Below are positions 6,550-13,432 of a stretch of DNA of 17,512 nt, piece after piece; position 1 is the stretch's first letter, and each line of letters starts with the position of its first letter. The notes beneath the pieces were generated by a model. The model had not been told where the DNA came from, searched no databases, and saw only the letters and a program-made list of their open reading frames with translations. The translations under genes and the position numbers were made by a program. The stretch spans positions 1-17,512 of the forward strand of contig JAGGWU010000069.1 of NCBI GenBank assembly GCA_021163465.1, given 5' to 3'. The stretch comes from Candidatus Bipolaricaulota bacterium. GTDB taxonomy: Bacteria; Bipolaricaulota; Bipolaricaulia; Bipolaricaulales; Bipolaricaulaceae.

Positions 6550-7998
6550 ATGAACGCTTGGGAGTTCAAGCCGCAACCACAACGGCCGCTTTACAAGCAG
6601 CTCAAGGAGTACATCCGTACCTGGATTGAAAGCAACCGTTTGCAGCCCGGGGACAAGATCCCCACCGAGCGGGAGCTCTCCCGGCTCCTGGGGGTCAGCC
6701 GGCTCACGGTGCGCCAGGCCATCGCCGAGTTGGTGGAGGAGGGGCTCCTTTACCGGGTTCAGGGGAGCGGGACCTACGTGGCGGAGGCAGAGGCCTCGAC
6801 CCTCCACGCCCTGGTCCCGGAACGCGAGTGGATCCGATACCTCCTCCAGGCGGAGAGCCGCTACAACGAGCGGAACGAGCGGCATCCCGTGCGGTTGGAG
6901 ATCGAGGTGGTGGGGCGCCCCCGTCTGCGGGAGCGCATCATCTCCGCCGTCGCCGCCGGGGAGGCCCCGGACATCGTCCTCATCGATCTCGTGTGGATGG
7001 CTGAACTGGCGGCGCTCCAGTTCTTCCTCCCCCTGGACGAGCTGGATCCACCTTGGACCTCCTCCTATCTGGATGACCTCCTGCCCGGCGTGGCGGACGG
7101 GCTCCTCGTGGACGGGCACATCTACGGGGTCCAGGCGGACCTCAGCGTCACGGTGCTCTGGTACCGCAAGGACCTCCTGGAGGAGGAGGGCCTGAAGCCG
7201 CCGCGCACGTGGGACGAGCTCGTGGCACACGCCTCCACGTTGGCGCGGGCGGGGACCTCCCACGGGCCGAAGCCTTACTCCATCGTCTTCTGCGGCGGGG
7301 TGCGGGGGGGCGAGACCACCACCTATCAGCTCCTCCCCCTCTTCTGGAGCGCGGGTGTGGAGCTCGTCGAGGGTAAGGGGCCCGGCCTCGCGGGGAAGGG
7401 GGCGGAGCGGCCCCTCAGGTTCCTCCACGGGCTCGTGCACGACCACCGGTTGGCCTCGCCGGATGTGGTCTCCCTTCCCTGGGACGGGCCGCGGAAGCGC
7501 CTCGCCCGCGGGGAAGCGGCCTTCGCGTTCGGGGGTACCTACGAGAAGCGGGCGATCCAGGCCGCGGCCAGGATGGGGGAGCGGGAGTTCCGGGAGCGGT
7601 TCGGCATGGTCCCCATCCCCGCCCCGTCGGACGGGACCCCGGCCGCGGCCACCGGGGGCATGGTCTTCGCGGTGACGCGCCAGACCCGGAACCGCGAGGC
7701 CGCATTGGGAATAGTGAAGGAGCTCGCGGCCCCGGAGCTCATGGAGGCGTTCTGCGTTCGCACCGGGCGGCTCCCCAGCCGCCGCTCCGTGGCGGCCGTG
7801 CTCGAGGACCAAAGCTGGTACCAACGGGAAGAAAGTGCCATCCTCCCCCTTGCCCGGCCGCGGCCGGTGAACCCCCACTACGCGAAGATCTCCTACCAGT
7901 TCCGCGTCATGGTGGAGGACGTGCTCGCCGGACGGGCCTCTCCCGCGGCAGCCATCGCCCGGGCGCGGGCCGGGATCGAGGCCATCTTACGCGGCTGA
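6550..7998 (+). CDS. GntR-family regulator with a solute-binding-protein (SBP family 1) sensor domain
   Basis: Residues about 12-78 are a standard GntR winged helix-turn-helix: PLYKQLKEYIRTWIE, LQPGDKIPTERELSRLLGVS, the recognition helix RLTVRQAIAELVEEGLL and the wing VQGSGTYVAE. Instead of a UTRA or FCD effector domain, residues about 88-480 form a full-length family-1 ABC solute-binding protein. It shows YLLQAESRYNERN, RERIISAVAAGEAPDIVLID, FFLPLDELD, the hinge region IYGVQADLSVTVLWYRKDLL, PRTWDELVAHA, GEAAFAFGG, ATGGMVFAVTR and a C-terminal MVEDVLAGRASPAAAIA. There is no signal peptide, lipobox or membrane segment, so the sensor must be cytoplasmic. It probably changes DNA binding when a sugar or osmolyte closes the two lobes. 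Its 3' end overlaps the mannosylglycerate synthase end by 12 bp in convergent orientation, suggesting it regulates the neighbouring transport operon. Fold assignment is firm; ligand and target are inferred. Confidence 0.9.
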   Translation: MNAWEFKPQPQRPLYKQLKEYIRTWIESNRLQPGDKIPTERELSRLLGVSRLTVRQAIAELVEEGLLYRVQGSGTYVAEAEASTLHALVPEREWIRYLLQAESRYNERNERHPVRLEIEVVGRPRLRERIISAVAAGEAPDIVLIDLVWMAELAALQFFLPLDELDPPWTSSYLDDLLPGVADGLLVDGHIYGVQADLSVTVLWYRKDLLEEEGLKPPRTWDELVAHASTLARAGTSHGPKPYSIVFCGGVRGGETTTYQLLPLFWSAGVELVEGKGPGLAGKGAERPLRFLHGLVHDHRLASPDVVSLPWDGPRKRLARGEAAFAFGGTYEKRAIQAAARMGEREFRERFGMVPIPAPSDGTPAAATGGMVFAVTRQTRNREAALGIVKELAAPELMEAFCVRTGRLPSRRSVAAVLEDQSWYQREESAILPLARPRPVNPHYAKISYQFRVMVEDVLAGRASPAAAIARARAGIEAILRG

Positions 7999-9144
7999 TC
8001 CCCCCAAGAGCGCGCGGTGGACGTACCGGGCCACCATCCGGTGGAGGTAGTGGAGGGCGTGATCGTAGCCCCGCAGGGCCACCGCGGTGGTGTACTGGAG
8101 GACCCGGGCGATCCAGAGCTTGAACAGGAGCTCCCTCCAATCCGCATCGGCAGGGTCGAAGCGCTCGAGGAGCACGAGATACGTCTCGGCCCACGCATCC
8201 TCGTCCATGAAGGAGAAACGCGGGTACTCCCGACAGGCAAGCATCCCCTCCCGCACGGGGCGGGGAAAGAGCTCGAGGAGCTCCACCTGGCGGTCGGTCC
8301 ACTTCTCCCGGAGGAGCCAGAGGGTGCGCTCGAAGTCGTAGCCCACCCGCTCCTTCACCCCCTGGCGCACCGGGCCGGGGTATTCGAAGTGGTGAACGGT
8401 CCCCGCAGGGACGTCCTCGTCCTTCAGCCCCTGCACGGCGGAGAAGCACTCGATGAGCATCGTTTTCAGGTCGGTGAGGGCGCCGTAGAGCTTGTGGAGC
8501 TTGCCCGCGTCGATGTAGATCTCGTAGATGGGGAGGCCATGGGCCACCATGGAGAAGGTGTAGAGGGTGTCGATCCCCCAGTCGGACTGGCGGCGCACCC
8601 GGGGATCCGATAGGAGCAGTTCCGCGGCCGCGCGGGTGAGGAGGAGCTCCCCACCCAGGGGCTGCTCGATCCACGGGAGGGCCGAGCGGGGCCACAAAAG
8701 CGCGAACCCCGTGCGGGTGATCATCCACGTGATCATGGCGTCGGTGGACGACCGGGGGAAGTAATGGCGCACCACCTGGTACCCCTCATCGGCGGCGTCC
8801 TCGGCCTTGGTGATCCACTCCTCGGAGAAGGAAACGATGTCCGCGTCGTAGAAGTGGATCCTGGCGTGTTGGGTTTCCTCCAGGAAATACTTGAGGCCGG
8901 TGTTCATCCCGTCGCCCTTTCCCGGGCGCAATTCGCCCAGCCTCTCCTGGACGATGACCGTTACACGCTTCCCGTACTCCCGCGAGAGCTCGGGGATCGC
9001 GGCGGATACGGCCCGGAAGCAGTGGTCCTCGCTCGCCCCCACGCATAGGACCTCCTTCACCCGCGGGTGGGCGAGGGCTATCCTCACGTTCCTCAGCAGG
9101 ACCTCGGGTTTCTCCTCCTTGAACGGAAACACGACCAACGACAT
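7987..9144 (-). CDS. mgs: Mannosylglycerate synthase (GT78)
   Basis: This enzyme makes alpha-mannosylglycerate, a heat and salt protectant, from GDP-mannose and D-glycerate in one step. From memory the protein resembles the Rhodothermus marinus enzyme along its whole length, starting MSLVVFPFK. Residues known in that enzyme fall at the same numbers: E11, K76 in RPGKGDGMNT, the metal/nucleotide motif D100-A-D102 in HFYDADI, R131 in the acceptor loop RHYFPRSSTDAM, D192 in SDWGIDTLYTF and H217 in GKLHKLYG. The C-terminal helical part (WTDRQVELLELF, LFKLWIARVLQYT, VALRGYDHALHYL) also corresponds. Length (385) is normal. An AGGAGGT sits 5 nt before the ATG, so it is well translated. It follows the ABC ATPase gene by 17 nt as the last gene of the transport operon, which ties solute uptake to solute synthesis. 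Confidence 0.93.
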   Translation of the reverse strand: MSLVVFPFKEEKPEVLLRNVRIALAHPRVKEVLCVGASEDHCFRAVSAAIPELSREYGKRVTVIVQERLGELRPGKGDGMNTGLKYFLEETQHARIHFYDADIVSFSEEWITKAEDAADEGYQVVRHYFPRSSTDAMITWMITRTGFALLWPRSALPWIEQPLGGELLLTRAAAELLLSDPRVRRQSDWGIDTLYTFSMVAHGLPIYEIYIDAGKLHKLYGALTDLKTMLIECFSAVQGLKDEDVPAGTVHHFEYPGPVRQGVKERVGYDFERTLWLLREKWTDRQVELLELFPRPVREGMLACREYPRFSFMDEDAWAETYLVLLERFDPADADWRELLFKLWIARVLQYTTAVALRGYDHALHYLHRMVARYVHRALLGGSAA

Positions 9145-9161
9145 CGCTGACCTCCTGTACC

Positions 9162-10259
9162 TCAGTCGAACTTCAGTGCTTCTCCGCTCTCCTCGTCGAA
9201 TAGCCTTATCTTGGCCTTGGTGAGGACGAGGCCGATCGTTTGGCCCGGGGTGGCGGAGAGTTCAGTGCTCGTCGCCACCTTCAGCACATCCTTCCCCACC
9301 TGGACGGTGAGGAGCTGTTGGGCCCCCAGGGGCTCGGAGACGACCACCCGGGCCGGTAAGGCCCCTCCCTCCGGTGTGGGCCGCACCTCGATGTTCTCGG
9401 CGCGGATCCCCAGGACCACCTTCTTCCCCACCATCCCCTCGAGCTTTTCCTGCCACTCCTTGTGGACCTCCACGGAGAAATCACCCACGGCAAGGTACAC
9501 CCCCCCGTCCTCCTTCCGCACTTCGGCGCGGAGGAAGTTCATGGGAGGCGTACCGATGAACCCGCCGACGAACACGTTGGCAGGCATGTCGTAAACCTCA
9601 TTGGGGGCATCCAACTGCATGATCTCCCCTTCGCGCATCACCGCGATCCGATCCCCCAGGGAGAGGGCCTCGATCTGGTCGTGAGTAACGTAGACGGTGG
9701 TGGTCCCCACCTCCCGGTGGAGCTTCTTCAGCTCGGCCCGCATCTGGAGCCGCAGGAGCGCGTCGAGGTTGGAGAGGGGCTCATCCATCAGGAGGACCTC
9801 CGGGCGCATAACCAGGGCCCGCGCCACCGCTACCCGCTGGCGCTGGCCCCCGGAGAGTTGCGATGGGTAGCGGTCCAACAGCTCATCGATCTGAAGCAAC
9901 CTCGCCACTTCCTGTACCGCCTTCTTTATCTCGTTCTTGGGGGCACGGCGCATCCGCAGGCCGAAGCCGATATTCTGGGCCACAGTCATGTGGGGGAAGA
10001 CAGCGTAGGACTGGAACACCATGGCGATCCCCCGCTTGGAAGGGGGGAGCTCCGTTACGTCCCTACCCCCGATGTAGACGCGGCCATGGTCCACCCGCTC
10101 CAGGCCCGCGATGCAACGCAGGGTCGTGGTCTTGCCACAGCCCGAGGGCCCAAGGAGCACCAGGAACTCCCCGGGCTCGACCAAAAGATCCATGTCTTTC
10201 ACGGCGACGACCTTGCCGAAAGTCTTACGGACCTTCTCCAGTCTGATCTCGGCTGCCAT
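9162..10259 (-). CDS. ABC transporter ATPase, MalK/UgpC type
   Basis: This is the energising subunit of a carbohydrate importer. All catalytic elements are present: Walker A GPSGCGKTT (37-45), Q83 of the Q-loop, signature LSGGQRQRVAVARAL (135-149), Walker B VLLMDEPLSNLD (155-166), and the switch histidine in VTHDQIEAL (191-199). After residue about 240 comes the MalK-like regulatory OB/TOBE region (GFIGTPPMNFL, VLGIRAENIEV, LGAQQLLTV). At 365 residues it is complete. A GAGAGGTGA precedes the ATG by a few bases; the upstream permease gene stops 3 nt before it. Dedicated ATPases next to their permeases are normal in this CUT1 class, though some serve several importers. Confidence 0.95.
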   Translation of the reverse strand: MAAEIRLEKVRKTFGKVVAVKDMDLLVEPGEFLVLLGPSGCGKTTTLRCIAGLERVDHGRVYIGGRDVTELPPSKRGIAMVFQSYAVFPHMTVAQNIGFGLRMRRAPKNEIKKAVQEVARLLQIDELLDRYPSQLSGGQRQRVAVARALVMRPEVLLMDEPLSNLDALLRLQMRAELKKLHREVGTTTVYVTHDQIEALSLGDRIAVMREGEIMQLDAPNEVYDMPANVFVGGFIGTPPMNFLRAEVRKEDGGVYLAVGDFSVEVHKEWQEKLEGMVGKKVVLGIRAENIEVRPTPEGGALPARVVVSEPLGAQQLLTVQVGKDVLKVATSTELSATPGQTIGLVLTKAKIRLFDEESGEALKFD

Positions 10260-10262
10260 GGT

Positions 10263-11084
10263 TCACCTCTCTGCCGTGGCCCCGCCCCACATGTGGAACA
10301 GGTACCGCCGGATGAAGAACATGAAGAAAAGCGCCGGGATGGTCATAAAGAACCCGCCGGCGAAGCGGAAATAAAGCGGAGAAGCCTGGATAGTGGTGAG
10401 GATATGGGCCGGCAGGGTCCGGTTGTTTACCGTGAGGATGGTGGCGGCGAACACCTCGTTCCAAGAGATGACAAAGGTGAACATCGCCGCCGCCGCCAGG
10501 CCCGGCAGCGCCAAGGGCAACGCCACCCGGACGAAGGCCCCGAAACGGCTACACCCCAGCGTCATCGCCGCCTCCTCCAAGTCCTTGGGCACCCCCATGA
10601 AGATCCCCGTGGTGATGATCACCGCGAATGGGAGCGCCATGGCGGTGTGGATCAACGCCACCCCGATCAATGTGTCGTAAAGCCCCCACTTGATGAAGGT
10701 GACGGCCAGGGGAACCGCGAGGAGGGCGGTGGGGAACATGCGCGTGATGAGGATCCCCAGCCGGAAGGCCTCCCTTCCCCGGAAGGAGAACCGGGCCACG
10801 GCGTACCCCGCCGGCGCCCCCACCGCCAGGGTGAAGGCCAGGGTGAGTAAGGCCACCAAGATGCTGTTGCGAAGAGAATTCAGCACCCCGTAGGAGTTCA
10901 AGAAGAACCGCATCGTATCCAGGGAGAAGCGGCTCGGGATGATGGGCTTGGGCCACGCGTAGATCTCGTTCGGGGGAGTAAAGGAGGAGATCGCGATGAG
11001 GAAGATGGGGATGAGTACCCACAGGGCGAAGGCAGTGGCCCCTATGTACAACAAGGTGCGCCGCAGGAGCCGGGGATAGCTCAT
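10263..11084 (-). CDS. ABC sugar-type permease, MalG-like
   Basis: A 273-residue inner-membrane permease of the binding-protein-dependent transport family with about six hydrophobic segments. The cytoplasmic EAA loop, which docks on the ATPase, reads LEEAAMTLGCSRFGAFVRV and is followed by LPLALPGLAAA. The N-terminal TPPNEIYAWP loop before the membrane core is typical of MalG-type subunits. Its ATG overlaps the preceding permease stop (ATGA, 11081-11084), and GGAGGTGAT lies upstream, so translation is coupled to the partner permease. Confidence 0.93.
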   Translation of the reverse strand: MSYPRLLRRTLLYIGATAFALWVLIPIFLIAISSFTPPNEIYAWPKPIIPSRFSLDTMRFFLNSYGVLNSLRNSILVALLTLAFTLAVGAPAGYAVARFSFRGREAFRLGILITRMFPTALLAVPLAVTFIKWGLYDTLIGVALIHTAMALPFAVIITTGIFMGVPKDLEEAAMTLGCSRFGAFVRVALPLALPGLAAAAMFTFVISWNEVFAATILTVNNRTLPAHILTTIQASPLYFRFAGGFFMTIPALFFMFFIRRYLFHMWGGATAER

Positions 11085-11959
11085 CCGCGGATCACCTCCA
11101 TCCGGGAGCGCAGGAACCGCAAGTAGAACCAGGTCATCCCGATGGAGATGGCCATGAGAAACACCGCGTAGGCGGAGGCGACGTGGCTATTGCGGTAGAG
11201 GAAGTGCCAGAAGTAGGCCTCCCCTGCCAGCACGGGGATGATGTCCCCGGCCAGGGCGAGGACCACGGCGAAGGTCTGGAGGGCGAAGATGGTGCGGATG
11301 ATGAGAGCCGATTGCAACGAGGGTTTGAGCATGGGCAGGATCACGTACCAAACCTTCTTCCACCCCCGCGCCCCCAGTACCTCGGCGGCCTCCAGATAAT
11401 CCTTGGAGATCATCTGGAGCCCCGCCACCAAGATCACCAACACGATGGCCGTGGCCCGCCAATGCTCGGCCATCACGACGGCGAGGAAGGTCAGCCCGGT
11501 GTTCTGGTAAGAGATGAAATAGATCGGCCGCTCGATGATCCCGAGGGAGTAGAGGATGGAGTTCAGGAACCCGTGCTGGGTGAAGATGGAGAGCCAGATG
11601 AGCCCGGCCGCGAGGTCCGAGATCCCCAACGGAAGGGCGAAGAGGTAGAGGAAAAACCTGGACCCTCTGAAGCCCGTGTTCACGAGGAGGGCCATCGCCA
11701 GGGCGGTGATCAGCTGGAGGGGGACGATGGTGATGGCGAGGAGGAAGGTGTACTTCAGCGCCTCGATGAAGCGGACGTCGGCCACCATCTTCTTGAAGTA
11801 ATCCAGGGTGAAGGCGCCGTTGTCGGCCCGGAAGGCCAACATGATCGCGTTGAACAGGGGCATGAGGAAGAAGACGCCGATGAAAACGATGGAGGGCAAA
11901 AGCAACCAATAGGGGAGGAGGGTATCCGTCCCCAAGAGCTTGCGAAGCCTTACGTCCAT
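11081..11959 (-). CDS. ABC sugar-type permease, MalF-like
   Basis: A 292-residue permease with about six membrane spans, beginning with a short cytoplasmic lead and then LLPSIVFIGVFFLMPLF, the usual MalF/UgpA N-terminal span. The EAA loop is LEAAEVLGARGWKKVWYV followed by ILPMLKPSLQSALI. It pairs with the MalG-like subunit through a 4-bp overlap. There is little Shine-Dalgarno sequence before the ATG at 11959, and a strong hairpin separates it from the solute-binding-protein gene, so it is expected to be made at much lower levels than that protein. The substrate cannot be deduced from the permease. Confidence 0.93.
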   Translation of the reverse strand: MDVRLRKLLGTDTLLPYWLLLPSIVFIGVFFLMPLFNAIMLAFRADNGAFTLDYFKKMVADVRFIEALKYTFLLAITIVPLQLITALAMALLVNTGFRGSRFFLYLFALPLGISDLAAGLIWLSIFTQHGFLNSILYSLGIIERPIYFISYQNTGLTFLAVVMAEHWRATAIVLVILVAGLQMISKDYLEAAEVLGARGWKKVWYVILPMLKPSLQSALIIRTIFALQTFAVVLALAGDIIPVLAGEAYFWHFLYRNSHVASAYAVFLMAISIGMTWFYLRFLRSRMEVIRG

Positions 11960-11968
11960 CGGATGGAT

Positions 11969-12008
11969 TTAAGAGAAAAGGAGGGGGAGGGCATCCCTCC
12001 CCCTCCTT
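11969..12008 (-). terminator. Intra-operon hairpin/terminator between the binding-protein gene and the permeases
   Basis: A perfect 14-bp inverted repeat (arms 11978-11991 and 11995-12008) has a 3-nt loop. On the minus strand it is followed by a T-rich tail, TTTTCTCTTAAA. It begins 16 nt after the binding-protein stop. This arrangement is known in sugar importers, where partial termination and 3'-end protection yield excess binding protein over permease. Confidence 0.85.
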
Positions 12009-12023
12009 CCGCCCATGTGGTTA

Positions 12024-13262
12024 TTACCCGCCGTCGGGAGCGGGATATGGCGCACCGGCCTCAAGATAGAGCTCGCGCAGGCGGGTGGCCTGGGACCGCA
12101 GGAACTCCACATCCACCGGCTCGCCCTTGATGACGAACTTGAAGAAGGTGTCCTTGTAGATCTTCTTGTACTCATCGGAGATACCGCCGGGGATAAAGGA
12201 GACGATGGCGTCGGGGGACGCGGCCTGGGCGGAGACGCCTTTGGCGAGGATCTGGAGGGCGCCGCTAGGCACGGCTCCCGCGGCCTCGGCCACCACGGGG
12301 AAGAAGCCCACGCCCTGCAAGATCTTCACCTGGACCTCGGGGGTGGTGAGGTACTCGATGAGTTCGGCGGCGGCATCGGGGTTGGGTGAGGTCTCCGGGA
12401 TGGCCAGGCCCGCGAGCACCGTGATGAAGCCCCGGCCCGCCGGTCCGGCCGGCGAGGGGATGGCGATGAAATCATCGGGGCGCTCCACGATGGCCTGCTT
12501 CACGCGGGCGGTGTGGTCCCACGCGATCCAGACTTCCTCCGAGAGGAGCGGGGTGTCCATGGCGTCCCAGGTGGGGGCAGCGGGGTTCACGTACTGCCAG
12601 AGCTCCTGCATGTACTTCCACATCTTGACGGCGGCGCCGGAGTCGAAGGCGAGCACCTGATAGCCCGTGAAGGAGGGATAGAGGTATCCGTGGATGAACC
12701 TGTGAAGCAGGCTCTTCGGTCCGGCAGGGATGCCCAGCTTCTGCACGCCGGTGGCCTCGTAGATGTTCTTCGCCCACTGCAGCAGCTCATCGTAGGTAAG
12801 GGCCCAAATGTCGGCGCCCTCGGGGAGGTAATCGAGCGCCTTCTTGTTCACCACCATGAGGTAGGTGGCCTGCATGAGGGGGATATAGGCCTGCTTTCCG
12901 GCCATCTGGCCGAGCTTCATGAGGGTATCGCTGATGGTGCCCCCGGGCGAAACCTCGCTCAGGTCGGCCAGGGCATCTAGGACGCTGACGAAGTCACCGT
13001 GCAGGCCACACAGGACCGCGATCTCCCCCTTGCCCGCCTCGTACTCGGCCTCGACGCGGGACACGAACTCCGCGTATTCGGCTCCGATGAACTCCACCTC
13101 GATCCCGGTGGCTTCGGCGAAGGGGGCGAGGATCTCGTTGCGCACGAACTCGGCCTCGGCGATGGGGACGAATTGGGTGGACATCCAGGTGATCTTCTGG
13201 GCCGCAAGGCCCGCCACTGAACCGACCAACAACGCCAACGCGATGATCCCAAATCTCCGCAT
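12024..13262 (-). CDS. ABC transporter solute-binding protein, family 1
   Basis: A 412-residue extracytoplasmic receptor. Residues 1-21 form a Sec signal peptide (RR at 2-3, hydrophobic IIALALLVGSVAG, probable cleavage after LAA) without a lipobox cysteine, so it is periplasmic or secreted rather than lipid-anchored. The mature part shows family-1 traits: NEILAPFAEATGIEVEFIG, ALTYDELLQWAKNIYEA, EVWIAWDHTARVKQAI, and the lobe-2 stretch PNPDAAAELIEYLTTPEVQ followed by KILQGVGFFPVV. The tail is rich in Pro and Gly. AAAGGAGGG precedes the ATG by 8 nt, and the leader is about 100 nt. As first gene of the importer operon it defines the substrate, probably a sugar or glycosylated solute, but the specificity is not readable from sequence. 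Confidence 0.93.
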   Translation of the reverse strand: MRRFGIIALALLVGSVAGLAAQKITWMSTQFVPIAEAEFVRNEILAPFAEATGIEVEFIGAEYAEFVSRVEAEYEAGKGEIAVLCGLHGDFVSVLDALADLSEVSPGGTISDTLMKLGQMAGKQAYIPLMQATYLMVVNKKALDYLPEGADIWALTYDELLQWAKNIYEATGVQKLGIPAGPKSLLHRFIHGYLYPSFTGYQVLAFDSGAAVKMWKYMQELWQYVNPAAPTWDAMDTPLLSEEVWIAWDHTARVKQAIVERPDDFIAIPSPAGPAGRGFITVLAGLAIPETSPNPDAAAELIEYLTTPEVQVKILQGVGFFPVVAEAAGAVPSGALQILAKGVSAQAASPDAIVSFIPGGISDEYKKIYKDTFFKFVIKGEPVDVEFLRSQATRLRELYLEAGAPYPAPDGG

Positions 13263-13371
13263 ATTACACTCCCTCCTTTTGTTGTTATGGTTGGTGTTTT
13301 AAAAGAAAAGTTCGCTCCCTTCCCTTCACCTCCTCTTCCTTCATCGTCAATTCGGCTCAATGGACAAAACC

Positions 13372-13401
13372 ATTTTAGTCTTCCCGGCGGGAAGATGTCA
13401 A
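13372..13401 (-). promoter_or_regulatory. Strong sigma-70-type promoter of the transport/mgs operon
   Basis: On the minus strand, TTGACA (13401-13396) is separated by 18 bp from TAAAAT (13377-13372): a consensus -35 and a five-of-six -10. The predicted start near 13365 leaves a leader of about 100 nt, purine-rich with a second internal AGGAGGTGA not associated with a convincing start codon. Confidence 0.75.
13379..13395. promoter_or_regulatory. Perfect 17-bp palindrome, probable operator
   Basis: TCTTCCCGGCGGGAAGA: 8-bp arms around a single central base. It occupies 17 of the 18 spacer bases between -35 and -10 of the transport operon, the position where a bound repressor blocks RNA polymerase. 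The odd-length, two-fold symmetric site fits a dimeric regulator. The nearby GntR-SBP fusion is the obvious candidate, but no second full copy was found near its own gene. Confidence 0.7.
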
Positions 13402-13421
13402 GTACGAAGCGACTCCTGTGT

Positions 13422-13427
13422 TAAAAT
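13422..13427 (+). promoter_or_regulatory. Candidate -10 element for a leaderless GT4 transcript
   Basis: TAAAAT ends 5 nt before the ATG at 13433, so a start 6-7 nt downstream of the -10 would coincide with the initiation codon. No convincing -35 was found and no Shine-Dalgarno precedes either candidate ATG. This -10-to-ATG spacing is typical of leaderless genes in some bacterial phyla. Confidence 0.4.
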
Positions 13428-13432
13428 ACGCC

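Noticed and set aside
6457..7878. A 473-codon minus-strand open frame opposite the GntR-SBP gene
   Set aside because: Proline-, glycine- and arginine-rich with no recognisable domain. It mirrors a clearly real plus-strand gene, as expected for GC-rich codon usage.
9462..10850. A 462-codon plus-strand open frame opposite the ABC ATPase and permease genes
   Set aside because: His/Gly/Pro/Arg-rich low-information protein that spans the junction of two well-supported minus-strand genes; an antisense shadow.
13285..13344. A 19-residue minus-strand leader-peptide candidate in the SBP gene leader
   Set aside because: No Shine-Dalgarno before its ATG, no run of regulatory codons and no accompanying attenuator hairpins; the purine-rich tract alone is not evidence.
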